DNA of 30,569 nucleotides from an uncultured Oscillospiraceae bacterium (GTDB taxonomy: Bacteria; Bacillota; Clostridia; Oscillospirales; Oscillospiraceae): the NCBI GenBank assembly GCA_910588135.1, contig CAJUOT010000032.1, positions 1-30,569 of the forward strand. Reading direction: 5' to 3'. Shown here one piece after another: positions 23,451 to 30,569 of the stretch; position 1 is the first letter of the stretch, and each line of letters begins with the position of its first letter. The notes beneath the pieces are model-generated. The model saw only the letters and a program-made list of their open reading frames with translations, did no database searches and had not been told where the DNA came from. A program made the position numbers and the translations under genes.

Positions 23451-24662
23451 ATGGATACGCTCCGGTTTTTTAAAACCTACACCGCCTTGACCCTGGGCAG
23501 GCTCCGCCGGCAGCTGTGGCTGCTGGCGGGGCTTGCCCTGCTGTGTCTTGGATTGTCCGCCGGGGCGGGGCGGGCGGCGGAGGAACTGCTGTCCCGGGGG
23601 GTGGAGATGGAGAGGGTGACCCTCGCCATCACCGCGCCGCCGGGGGACGAGACCCCCCGCCGGCTTGTGCAGTATATGAACGGGATGGAGGACATCGCCC
23701 AGTACTGCCGCGCCGCCGCCATGGAGGAGGGGCAGGCCCTGGAGGCGCTGGAGCGTGGGGAGGTGACGGCGGTGCTGGCCCTGCCGGAGAATTTCATTCA
23801 GGGGGTCATGTGGGGGGAAAACCCGGACCTGCGGCTCATCGCGGCGGGGGACCGACCGCTGGAGTCCCTGCTTCTGCTGTGGGTGGGGCAGAGCGCGGCG
23901 GACCTGCTCTCCGCCTTTCAGGGCGGGGTGTACGCCGTGCTGGAGCTGTACGACCAGTCCCCCCCGGCGGGGCTGAGCCGGGACCAGGTGGTCTTTGATA
24001 TCAACCTGCGCTATATTGACATGGCGCTGGGCCGGTCCGGGTTTTTCCACCCCCAGTCTGTATCCGCCACCCAGGCGCTGCCCATTTCCCTGCACTATGC
24101 CCTGTCCCTGCTGGCCTACTTTGCCCTGTCCGCCGCGCCGCTGTTCATGCCGGTGTACGGCGGCGGGTGGCTGAGATTCCAGCGGCGGCTGCGGGGGGCG
24201 GGCCGGGGCTGCGGCACGGGATTTGCCGCCGGCGCGGCCGCCGGGACGCTCGCGCTGACCGTCCTGCTGTTCCCCGCCCTGCTGGCGGCGGGGGCGGGAC
24301 AGCGCCCGCTGGCCCTGCTGGGGGCGGCGGTGGGGATGGCGGCGTTCTGCTCCCTGTTCTGCGCGCTGTGCTGCCTGATCGCCGGGAGCGCCGCGGGCTG
24401 CGGGGCGCTGGCCTTCCTGACCGCCCTGCTGGCCCTGGCGCTGGCGGGGGGGATCGTCCCGCCGGCGCTGCTGCCCCGGACGCTCCAGCGGCTGAGCTGG
24501 CTGTCGCCGGTGACCTGGCTGCGGCGGCTGGCGGCGTGGCCCATGGGCTGGGAGATGCCGGCTTCCGCCTGGGCCTGTCTGGCCCTGTCCGTCGCGGGCA
24601 TGGCGGCGCTGGCCCTGGCCCTGTACCGCCGCGAGGCGGACCGGCAGGAGGTGGGGCGGTGA
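23451..24662 (+). CDS. ABC-2 type transporter permease (first of a pair)
   Basis: 403 residues. One N-terminal helix (about 21-40) is followed by an extracytoplasmic domain of roughly 150 residues (MERVTLAITAPPGD, ALERGEVTAVLALPENFIQG) and then about five to six helices (about 200-395), the plan of the ABC2_membrane_3 group. The phrase V(x)AVLALPENFxxG matches the family's loop motif. It should form a heterodimer with the next gene's product, driven by the ATPase at 21064. ATG 23451 has AGGAG just upstream and sits 9 bases after the zinc-ribbon gene. Substrate unknown. Confidence 0.85.
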   Translation: MDTLRFFKTYTALTLGRLRRQLWLLAGLALLCLGLSAGAGRAAEELLSRGVEMERVTLAITAPPGDETPRRLVQYMNGMEDIAQYCRAAAMEEGQALEALERGEVTAVLALPENFIQGVMWGENPDLRLIAAGDRPLESLLLLWVGQSAADLLSAFQGGVYAVLELYDQSPPAGLSRDQVVFDINLRYIDMALGRSGFFHPQSVSATQALPISLHYALSLLAYFALSAAPLFMPVYGGGWLRFQRRLRGAGRGCGTGFAAGAAAGTLALTVLLFPALLAAGAGQRPLALLGAAVGMAAFCSLFCALCCLIAGSAAGCGALAFLTALLALALAGGIVPPALLPRTLQRLSWLSPVTWLRRLAAWPMGWEMPASAWACLALSVAGMAALALALYRREADRQEVGR

Positions 24663-25795
24663 GCTTTTTCTGGACGTGCCTGAAAAATGCCCTGCGGGCG
24701 CAGGCAGGCAGCTGTCGGACGTGGCTTCTGCTCCTCCTGCTGCCGGGGCTGACCTTCGGCGCGCGGCTTGCCCTCCCGGCGGAGGAGGCACTGGCCCCTG
24801 TGCAGGTGGGGGTGGCGCTGCCCCGGACGGGCGGGGAGGCGTTCTGGGACAGGCTGGCGCGGCGCAGCGGCCTGGTGGTGGAATTCCGCAAGACGGACGC
24901 GGACCAGGCGGAGCGGCAGGTGGCGGCGGGACGCTGGGACTGCGCCCTGGTTCTGCCCGGGGACTTTGAGGAACGGCTGGCGCGGCGGGACACCGACGGG
25001 CTGTTCACCCTGCTGACCGGCCCCGGCTCCACCGTCTACCCCATGGTGCGGGAGACGGTGGCGGCCTGCGTGGCGGAGCTGACCGCCCCCGGCATGGCGG
25101 AGGACTATCTGCTGGGCAGCGGCATCCTGGACCGGGCGGGGGCGGAAGCGGCGCGGCCCCGGCTGGAGGAGACCCTGCTGGAGCAGGAGCGGGTGCTGGT
25201 GACCCTGGAGACGGCGGACGGGCGGCCCTTGGACCCCATCACCCTGGCGGACCGGGGGGTGGACGGCCTGCTGTCCGGGCTGACCGCCGTTGTGCTGTCC
25301 GTCTGGGCGCTGTTCATGGCCATGGATCTGGGCCGCTGGCTGGACGGCCCCCTTGCCCGGCGGCTGCGCCCCCTGCGGGGGACAATGGCGCTGCTCCTGC
25401 CCCGGCTGGCGGGGGCGCTGGCCCCGGCCCTGGCCTCCGGTATGCTGGCCCTGCTGGCGCTGGAGCGGCCCTGGGCCTGCTTTCTCCCGCTGGCGGCCTA
25501 CCTGCTGTTCTGGGGCGGGCTCGCCCTGGCGCTGGCCCGGTGCGGGCCGCTGTGGAGGGCTCTGCCGGCGGTAGTGCCTTTTGTGCCGGCAGCGGCGCTG
25601 CTGCTGTCCCCGGTGCTGATCGACCTGTCCCTGCTGTTCCCGGCCCTGGCCCCGGCGGTGCGCTGGTCGCCGGTGTCCCTGTATCTGCGCGCCTGCGGCG
25701 GCGCCTGGGGGGACGGGCTGATTCTGGCCGCCTTGGGAGTGGCGATACCGGCGGCGCTGTGGATGGCGGACCGGCCGCGCCGGAGGAGACAATAA
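24659..25795 (+). CDS. ABC-2 type transporter permease (second of a pair)
   Basis: 378 residues. It has the same layout as its neighbour: N-terminal helix (about 18-37), an extracytoplasmic domain with CALVLPGDFEERLARRDTDG aligned to the partner's LALPENF motif, then helices to the end (SGLTAVVLSVWALFMAMDLG, LAGALAPALASGMLALLAL and others). It ends in a basic RPRRRRQ tail. The start is GTG 24659, overlapping the previous stop in GTGA, so the pair is translationally coupled; longer frames upstream are shadows of the partner. The two permeases are diverged paralogues and probably form the membrane core. Confidence 0.85.
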   Translation: MSFFWTCLKNALRAQAGSCRTWLLLLLLPGLTFGARLALPAEEALAPVQVGVALPRTGGEAFWDRLARRSGLVVEFRKTDADQAERQVAAGRWDCALVLPGDFEERLARRDTDGLFTLLTGPGSTVYPMVRETVAACVAELTAPGMAEDYLLGSGILDRAGAEAARPRLEETLLEQERVLVTLETADGRPLDPITLADRGVDGLLSGLTAVVLSVWALFMAMDLGRWLDGPLARRLRPLRGTMALLLPRLAGALAPALASGMLALLALERPWACFLPLAAYLLFWGGLALALARCGPLWRALPAVVPFVPAAALLLSPVLIDLSLLFPALAPAVRWSPVSLYLRACGGAWGDGLILAALGVAIPAALWMADRPRRRRQ

Positions 25796-25836
25796 AAAAG
25801 CGCCCGCTAGCCTGTCAGGCCAGCGGGCATTTTTTT
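25794..25836. terminator. Bidirectional terminator with T tracts on both strands
   Basis: GCCCGCT (25802-25808) pairs with AGCGGGC (25822-25828), extended inward by GCC/GGC. Seven T follow on plus (25830-25836) and six A precede (25794-25799), so it serves both the ABC operon and the convergent GH112 gene. Confidence 0.9.
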
Positions 25837-25843
25837 GAGGGTA

Positions 25844-28015
25844 TTACGCCCTGATCTCAAACCATTTGATCTCGTTTGCCGCCAAGTCCAGGGGAAAACT
25901 CTCCCCGCCGTCCGTCCAGACGGTGGTGGACTGGGGCTCATAGGTGTTGTTGACCACGCAGAATTTGCCGTTGGCCACAAAGGCGTGAACCTCCACGTTC
26001 GCGTTGGAGGAGAACCAGCGGTGCAGCTCGCCCTCCCCGTGGGCCGCCCACAGGATGGCCCGGTAGAGCAGGCGGCTGTTGGCAAAGCTGTAGGGCAGGC
26101 CGGACAGGTACACGCCCCGGCCCCGGCCGTACTCGTTCACCGCCAGCTGAACCTCTTTGTCCCGCTGTATGAGAACCTGGGCGCCCTCCAGGGCGTAGAT
26201 GTTCCGGCCTCCGTCGCCAAAGTCCGCTCCGTCCGGGCTGTCGGCCAGGATGAAGTGATCCCGGTGCTCGGCCCAGTTGTACTTGTCGTAGCCCAGGGTG
26301 AAGCCGGTCTCCTTTTCCACGCCCAGGATGCCGGAGAGCTGGAGGTAGCGGCCCTGGTACTGGTGCCCCGCGGGCTCGCCCACGCCGATGAGGCCGCCGC
26401 CGCCGTGGACAAACCGCTTGATGGCGGCGGAGATGTCCGGGTCCTCCCAGACCGCGCCGCCGGTGTGGGCGGTGTCGCCGCTGCCGATGTTCAGCACCAC
26501 GTCCACCCCGTCCAGCGCGTGGGGGTTGGCCTTCAAATCGTCAAAGCTGAGGAAGCGCACGTCGAAGGGCGCGCCGGACAGGGCCTCAATCACCCCGGCG
26601 TAGGCGGTGTTCTGCTTGTGGTACAGGGCGTGGTGCACCATGTGGCAGCCCCAGGAGCGGGCGCGGCCCCAGCTGTTGAGCACCGCCACGGTTTTGACGC
26701 AGTAGGGGGTGGTTCCCTTGATGTTCTCATACAGCTCCCGGAACTCGCGGCAGACGGATTCCACGTAGTCGATGAACTCCGGGAACCGGCAGGCCAGCTT
26801 CAGGTAGCCGCCGTAGCCGATGCGGTCGATGGGCTTGCGCAGGATGGCCCGCCGGGCGGTGACCCAGTTTTCCTTGGCCTCCCGCACCGGGTCGCCCCCC
26901 TCGTGGAAGGTGTCCGGGAAGAAGTAGGGCAGGAAGCGGCCCTCGGTGTACTTCACGCCGGGGATATCCGAGATGAGGCGCAGGGTGGAGCCGTTGCCCA
27001 CGCTGCCCACCACCGCGTCCAGCCCGATGGATTTGAACTCGTCCATGTAGGGCTCGATGCCGATCCAGTGGTCGCCCAGGAACATCATGGCCTCGCGGCC
27101 CAGCTCATGGGTGATGTCCACCATCTCTTTTGCCAGGGCGGCCACCTCCCGGCGCTGGAAGGCCATGAAGTCCTTGTATTCCCTGGACGGAACCCGGTAC
27201 TGGTTGTTGTAGTACCCCTGGTCGATGATGAACTCGGGGCGGAACTGGTAGCCCGCCTCTTTTTCAAACCGCTCCAGGATATAGGGGGAGACGGAGGCGG
27301 AGTAGCCGTACCAGTCCACGTACTTCTCCCGTTTCAGCTCGTCGAAAATCAGGGTGAACTGGTGGAAGAAGGTGGTGTAGCGGATCACATCCACGTAGGG
27401 GTGGCCGGCAATGAATTTGCGCAGCCGCTCCATGGTGAACTTGTGGGTTTTGGGCTGGCGCACGTCGAAGGTGATCTGGTGCTCGAAGTCCTTCCAGCCG
27501 TTGGTGACGGCGTTGTACATATGAACCGGGTCCCAGATCAGGTAGGCCAGGAAGCTGACGGTGTAGTCGTGGAACGCCTCGGGGGCGTCCACCACCACGC
27601 AGCCCGTCCCCTCGTCGTACCGCCACGCCTCCGGCGGGATGGGCCGGCCGGTGGTGCGGTCCACCACCTCCCACCAGCGCTTGATGTCGTCCCGGGTGTT
27701 CACCCGCAGAAGCTCATCGCTGACGCCCGCCATCAGGGGGATGGACAGCGGCCCGCCCGCGGCGGTGTGGAAGCCGGTCATGATATAACACTGCTGCACC
27801 TCGTCGGGGTTGGCGCGGGCCCAATCGTTGTCCTTCCGGGTGGTGTAGTAGGTGGAGTAGACCTTGGCGTCCACCCCTTTGAGCGCCTCCGGGTAGTCGG
27901 TGCCGTCGCAGTCCCGGATGGCGTCCGCCCCCCAGCGCTTCAGCAGCTCCAGGGTTTCGGGCACCACGTCCACATCGGTGGGGATGGTGACGCGGCCAAA
28001 ATGCTGTTTATCCAT
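25844..28015 (-). CDS. 1,3-beta-galactosyl-N-acetylhexosamine phosphorylase (GH112)
   Basis: 723 residues, the full GH112 length. It reads like galacto-N-biose/lacto-N-biose phosphorylase throughout: GRVTIPTDVDVVPETLEL, YSTYYTTRKDNDWARANPDE, SFLAYLIWDPVHMYNA, FGD-like FLGDHWIGIEPYMDEF with Asp315 (by context the general acid, Asp313 in the B. longum enzyme), and a Rossmann-like middle domain with VDVVLNIGSGDTAHTGG and GGGGLIGVGEPAGHQ. It splits Gal-beta-1,3-GalNAc or -GlcNAc with phosphate to give galactose-1-phosphate, in the cytoplasm. It is the last gene of the transport operon. ATG 28015 is favoured (AGAGGAA about 9 bases upstream) over TTG 28021. Preference for GNB or LNB cannot be judged. 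Confidence 0.93.
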   Translation of the reverse strand: MDKQHFGRVTIPTDVDVVPETLELLKRWGADAIRDCDGTDYPEALKGVDAKVYSTYYTTRKDNDWARANPDEVQQCYIMTGFHTAAGGPLSIPLMAGVSDELLRVNTRDDIKRWWEVVDRTTGRPIPPEAWRYDEGTGCVVVDAPEAFHDYTVSFLAYLIWDPVHMYNAVTNGWKDFEHQITFDVRQPKTHKFTMERLRKFIAGHPYVDVIRYTTFFHQFTLIFDELKREKYVDWYGYSASVSPYILERFEKEAGYQFRPEFIIDQGYYNNQYRVPSREYKDFMAFQRREVAALAKEMVDITHELGREAMMFLGDHWIGIEPYMDEFKSIGLDAVVGSVGNGSTLRLISDIPGVKYTEGRFLPYFFPDTFHEGGDPVREAKENWVTARRAILRKPIDRIGYGGYLKLACRFPEFIDYVESVCREFRELYENIKGTTPYCVKTVAVLNSWGRARSWGCHMVHHALYHKQNTAYAGVIEALSGAPFDVRFLSFDDLKANPHALDGVDVVLNIGSGDTAHTGGAVWEDPDISAAIKRFVHGGGGLIGVGEPAGHQYQGRYLQLSGILGVEKETGFTLGYDKYNWAEHRDHFILADSPDGADFGDGGRNIYALEGAQVLIQRDKEVQLAVNEYGRGRGVYLSGLPYSFANSRLLYRAILWAAHGEGELHRWFSSNANVEVHAFVANGKFCVVNNTYEPQSTTVWTDGGESFPLDLAANEIKWFEIRA

Positions 28016-28030
28016 GCTCAAAAATTCCTC

Positions 28031-28240
28031 TCAGCGGGATTTTTTCCTCCGCTCCTCCGCGAAGCGCGTGTTGTAGAAATACAGCGTCGCCAGCAGGAAG
28101 GCCACGCCCAGCAGCATGATGCCCAGCCCCTTGAGCTGGCCGGTCATTCTCCAGCCGCCAATCAGCAGGGCCATGCCCGCGGCAAAGGTGATGATCATCA
28201 GGGCCATGCGCAGTTCACGGTGTTCTTTCCAAAACTTCAT
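28031..28240 (-). CDS. Small two-helix membrane protein (DUF6903-like)
   Basis: 69 residues. Two hydrophobic helices (about 12-29, LMIITFAAGMALLIGGW, and 36-56, LKGLGIMLLGVAFLLATLYFY) are flanked by basic ends (MKFWKEHRELR at the start, RFAEERRKKSR at the end), which suggests both termini in the cytoplasm. It resembles the small proteins I recall as DUF6903, found beside galacto-N-biose phosphorylase loci in Clostridia; that family name is from memory. ATG 28240 has AAGGTG upstream. It sits 9 bases after the permease gene and 15 before the phosphorylase. A role as accessory to the transporter is a guess. Confidence 0.75.
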   Translation of the reverse strand: MKFWKEHRELRMALMIITFAAGMALLIGGWRMTGQLKGLGIMLLGVAFLLATLYFYNTRFAEERRKKSR

Positions 28241-28249
28241 ATCCGCACC

Positions 28250-29140
28250 TTATCCTTTCAGGCCGCCCACGGTCATGCCCTGGGTCAGCTTTTTCTGCAC
28301 GCACATATAGAGGATCAGGGTGGGCAGCATCACCAGCACCAGGCCCGCGTACATCCGGCCGAATTCCGCCTTGGCCTGGGCGCCCTGCATCAGGTTGAGC
28401 AGGCCCACAGGGAGGGTTTTCGAGCCGGTGGAGCTGCTCATCAGCGTCATGGAGATGATATACTCGTTCCAGAAGGACAGGAAATTGAACAGGATGATGG
28501 TGATGATGGAGGGCTGGGCCATGGGGAAGATCACCTTCACCATGGTGGTGCCGTAGCCCGCGCCGTCGATGTAGGACGCCTCCTCGAAGTCGTGGGGGAG
28601 GGTGGCGAAGTAGCCGGACAGCAGGTAAATGGTGAAGGGCAGGGCGGTGGAGGCGTACACCACGGCCAGCACAAGCAGGTTATTCAGCAGGAAGGGGCTG
28701 CCGAAAACCTTCTTGAGCCACACGTCGCCGTCCTTCAGCATCAGGAAGATGGGCACCACGATGTAGTTCACGTTGATGAACAGCCCCGCCATGAAGCACA
28801 CGTTGAGCAGCCGGCCCCCCATGAACTGGAAGCGGGAAAGGCAGTAGGCCGCGGGCAGGGCCACCACCAGGAGGATGCCCAGGGACAGGGCGGTGACGAT
28901 GACGGAGTTGAGCATATACTCGCCCATCTTGGCCGCGGTCCAGGCGTCCACAAAGTTCTGCCAGTAGAACGACGCGGGCAGGGTCCAGGGGTTGCCGTAG
29001 AACTCGCTGTTCTGCTTGACGCTGGCCAGGAACACCCAGGCCACGGGGACGATGATGACCACAGCCAGGGCGATGAGCACCGCGTAGATGAATACCTTGT
29101 AAATGGCGTCCGCGGAACCGTGCTTTTTCTGGTTTTCCAT
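28250..29140 (-). CDS. Carbohydrate ABC transporter permease, MalG type
   Basis: 296 residues with six helices. The first spans about 13-35 (VFIYAVLIALAVVIIVPVAW). The cytoplasmic EAA loop reads EEASYIDGAGYGTTMVKVIF and ends PMAQPSI, the site that contacts the ATPase. The C-terminus KKLTQGMTVGGLKG is typical of MalG-type CUT1 permeases. ATG 29140 has GAGGAGG upstream and begins 12 bases after the MalF-type gene. No ATPase gene is present in the visible operon, so it probably uses a shared MsmK-like ATPase encoded elsewhere. Confidence 0.93.
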   Translation of the reverse strand: MENQKKHGSADAIYKVFIYAVLIALAVVIIVPVAWVFLASVKQNSEFYGNPWTLPASFYWQNFVDAWTAAKMGEYMLNSVIVTALSLGILLVVALPAAYCLSRFQFMGGRLLNVCFMAGLFINVNYIVVPIFLMLKDGDVWLKKVFGSPFLLNNLLVLAVVYASTALPFTIYLLSGYFATLPHDFEEASYIDGAGYGTTMVKVIFPMAQPSIITIILFNFLSFWNEYIISMTLMSSSTGSKTLPVGLLNLMQGAQAKAEFGRMYAGLVLVMLPTLILYMCVQKKLTQGMTVGGLKG

Positions 29141-29152
29141 GTCGCCGCCTCC

Positions 29153-30028
29153 TCACATCTGGAGTACGTCCCGCTTGGTGAACTTGTTCACCAGCGCGGA
29201 CAGGGCAAAAGAGAACAGGAAGATGACCACGCCCGCGGCCATGGAATAGCCGTACAGGCCCGCGTCCTTCTGGTTGTACATGAAGCTCAGGCCCACGTCC
29301 AGCATGCCGGGGGCCACCATGGACTTGATGAACAGGAAGGCCATGTTGATGGTGGAGATGATGAAGAAGGTCAGGGTGGTGCGGATGTTGGTCCAGATCA
29401 GGGGCATGGTGATCTCAAAGAACTGGTCCAGCCGCCCGGCGCCGTCCAGCCCGGCGCTCTCATAGAGGTCCACAGGCACCGCGGACATGGAGGCCATGTA
29501 CATGACCATATAGTAGCCGATGGCCTGCCACACCATGGCGATGATGACGCTGACCACGATCATGGGCTGGTCCTTCCACAAAATCATGATGTTCCGGCCG
29601 GAAATCATGGAGAACACGCTGTTCAGCATCCCGTTCTCCGGCTTGTAGACGGCGGAGAAAATGCCGGCGATGACCACGATGGACAGGATGTTGGGGATGT
29701 AAAAGATGATGCGGAAGAAGTTCTGGCCCTTGAGCTTCTCCCGGGTGAGGATGGCGGCGAACACGATGGCGAAGAAGAAGGTGATGAGGGTGACCACCAC
29801 GATCAGCAATATGGTGTTCTGCATGGAGGTGATGAACTTGGTGTCATTGAACAGGATTTTGAAGTTGTTCAGGCCCACAAAGGTCTCGGTGGGGGAGTAG
29901 GCGCCCCGCTCAAACAGGGACATACGGAACACGTTCAGCGTGGGCACGATCATAAAGACGAGGAACAGAATGGCTGCCGGAGCCACACACAGGGCGATGA
30001 ACCGGCTGCGGCCTTTGCTTCGGAGCAT
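29153..30028 (-). CDS. Carbohydrate ABC transporter permease, MalF type
   Basis: 291 residues with six helices, beginning FIALCVAPAAILFLVFMIVP, the usual MalF-type opening. The EAA loop is YESAGLDGAGRLDQFFEITM followed by PLIW. With the MalG-type partner it forms the pore of a CUT1 sugar or oligosaccharide importer. I chose ATG 30028 because AAAGGAG lies 7 bases upstream; the open frame reaches 30049, but there that same site would fall inside the gene. The neighbouring GH112 phosphorylase points to galacto-N-biose or lacto-N-biose as the imported sugar. Confidence 0.93.
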   Translation of the reverse strand: MLRSKGRSRFIALCVAPAAILFLVFMIVPTLNVFRMSLFERGAYSPTETFVGLNNFKILFNDTKFITSMQNTILLIVVVTLITFFFAIVFAAILTREKLKGQNFFRIIFYIPNILSIVVIAGIFSAVYKPENGMLNSVFSMISGRNIMILWKDQPMIVVSVIIAMVWQAIGYYMVMYMASMSAVPVDLYESAGLDGAGRLDQFFEITMPLIWTNIRTTLTFFIISTINMAFLFIKSMVAPGMLDVGLSFMYNQKDAGLYGYSMAAGVVIFLFSFALSALVNKFTKRDVLQM

Positions 30029-30061
30029 ATGCAGTCTCCTTTCTCTCACAGAAACGTGGCG

Positions 30062-30094
30062 GGCGGCGGCGAGCAGATCCTGCTCGCCGCCGCC
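30062..30094 (-). terminator. Intercistronic hairpin between solute-binding protein and permease genes
   Basis: A perfect 15-base-pair stem (30062-30076 with 30080-30094), ATC loop. No strong T tract follows. Such hairpins between binding-protein and permease genes typically attenuate transcription or stabilise the upstream message so the binding protein is made in excess. Confidence 0.65.
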
Positions 30095-30136
30095 TGCTTG
30101 AAGGGCTTATGCTTTTCTGTATGGGTGTTGTGTCAA

Positions 30137-30569
30137 TCAGCCCACCAGGTGCGCGCGATACTGGTCGTTGGCGGACTTGATGCCGTTGATCCAGGCGTCC
30201 TTGGTGGAGGGGTCGCTGACCAGGGTGTTCACGGGATCGAAGTACACTTTCATGATGCTGCCCAGGCCGGCCACGGACTCGGTGGTGGCGAAGCCGCCCA
30301 TGGCGGCGTCGGCGCCGTTGTCATAGATAGAGTAGAACATCTTGTTGTCGCCGTCCAGCTTGTCGGTGATGCCCTCGATGGGCTGCACCGCGCCGCCCTT
30401 CAGGAAGATCTCGGCGGCCTTGTCGCTGTACATGAAGGCCACGAACTGCTTGCCGCCGTCCAGGTTCTCAGCGCCTTCGGGAACCCAAATCTGCTCAATC
30501 CAGCAGAAGCTGGAGCCGTTGCCGCCGGCCTTGGCGGCGGGCAGGGCGGTCATGCCCCAGGCGAAGCCG
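30137..30569 (-). CDS. Extracellular sugar-binding protein (SBP family 1), N-terminus cut by window edge
   Basis: Only the last 144 codons lie in the window; the signal peptide and N-terminal lobe are beyond it. The visible part shows the C-terminal lobe of a CUT1 binding protein: SSFCWIEQIWVPEGAENLDG, QFVAFMYSDKAAEIFLKGGAVQPI, and a final DPSTKDAWINGIKSANDQYR. The pattern of aromatic residues fits a sugar-binding cleft. It is the first visible gene of the galacto-N-biose type operon and would deliver the disaccharide to the permeases. Confidence 0.88.
   Translation of the reverse strand, partial: GFAWGMTALPAAKAGGNGSSFCWIEQIWVPEGAENLDGGKQFVAFMYSDKAAEIFLKGGAVQPIEGITDKLDGDNKMFYSIYDNGADAAMGGFATTESVAGLGSIMKVYFDPVNTLVSDPSTKDAWINGIKSANDQYRAHLVG

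Noticed and set aside
21723..24791. 1022-codon open frame on the minus strand across the zinc-ribbon and permease genes
   Set aside because: Same shadow effect of high GC; composition is Gln/Pro/Gly/His-rich and the plus-strand genes are well supported.

Overview
The window looks like a chromosomal stretch from a high-GC gut member of the Clostridia, most likely an Oscillospiraceae relative (Flavonifractor/Oscillibacter/Lawsonibacter type). This is inferred from several things together: strong AGGAGG-type ribosome binding sites with frequent TTG and GTG starts, a type II thymidine kinase, an S-layer-homology protein, a GH112 galacto-N-biose phosphorylase locus, and uniformly GC-rich codon use. 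No rRNA, tRNA, CRISPR array, insertion sequence or phage gene was seen.

Layout. Positions 1-1161 (minus) hold an NfeD/SPFH membrane pair, cut at the window edge. Positions 1379-4246 (plus) hold a THUMP-type RNA methyltransferase, a hairpin-rich non-coding element, a diacylglycerol-kinase-family lipid kinase and a nitroreductase. Positions 4382-5511 (minus) are tsaB and tsaE of tRNA t6A synthesis. They face rodA (5628-6815) across an inverted-repeat promoter region. A small SLH-domain surface protein follows (6937-7896). Positions 7964-10525 (minus) are mutY, tdk and a PflA-like radical SAM gene, with a near-perfect parS (ParB-binding) site at 8853-8868.

The most distinctive part is 10707-19701 (plus). 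It is a tightly packed run of six genes: a zinc-ribbon/FHA protein (frameshifted at a G8 tract), a membrane-anchored PP2C phosphatase, a soluble PP2C phosphatase, a secreted trypsin-like protease joined through a membrane helix to a cytoplasmic FHA domain, and two zinc-ribbon Ser/Thr kinases, the second with a ~730-residue tail (mostly extracellular) of repeated beta-helix-like modules. After a convergent gene for an HTH-like protein (19749-20855, minus), a divergent operon (21064-25795) encodes an ABC ATPase, a zinc-ribbon membrane protein and two ABC-2 permeases. Writer (kinases), erasers (PP2Cs), readers (FHA) and an effector-like surface protease sit together, which suggests a phospho-signalling system that links the cytoplasm to the cell envelope. 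The ABC operon may belong to it, because the same N-terminal zinc ribbon recurs there.

The right end (25844-30569, minus) is a carbohydrate locus: solute-binding protein (partial), two MalF/MalG-type permeases, a tiny two-helix membrane protein and a GH112 1,3-beta-galactosyl-N-acetylhexosamine phosphorylase. Together these would import and phosphorolyse galacto-N-biose or lacto-N-biose from mucin or milk glycans.
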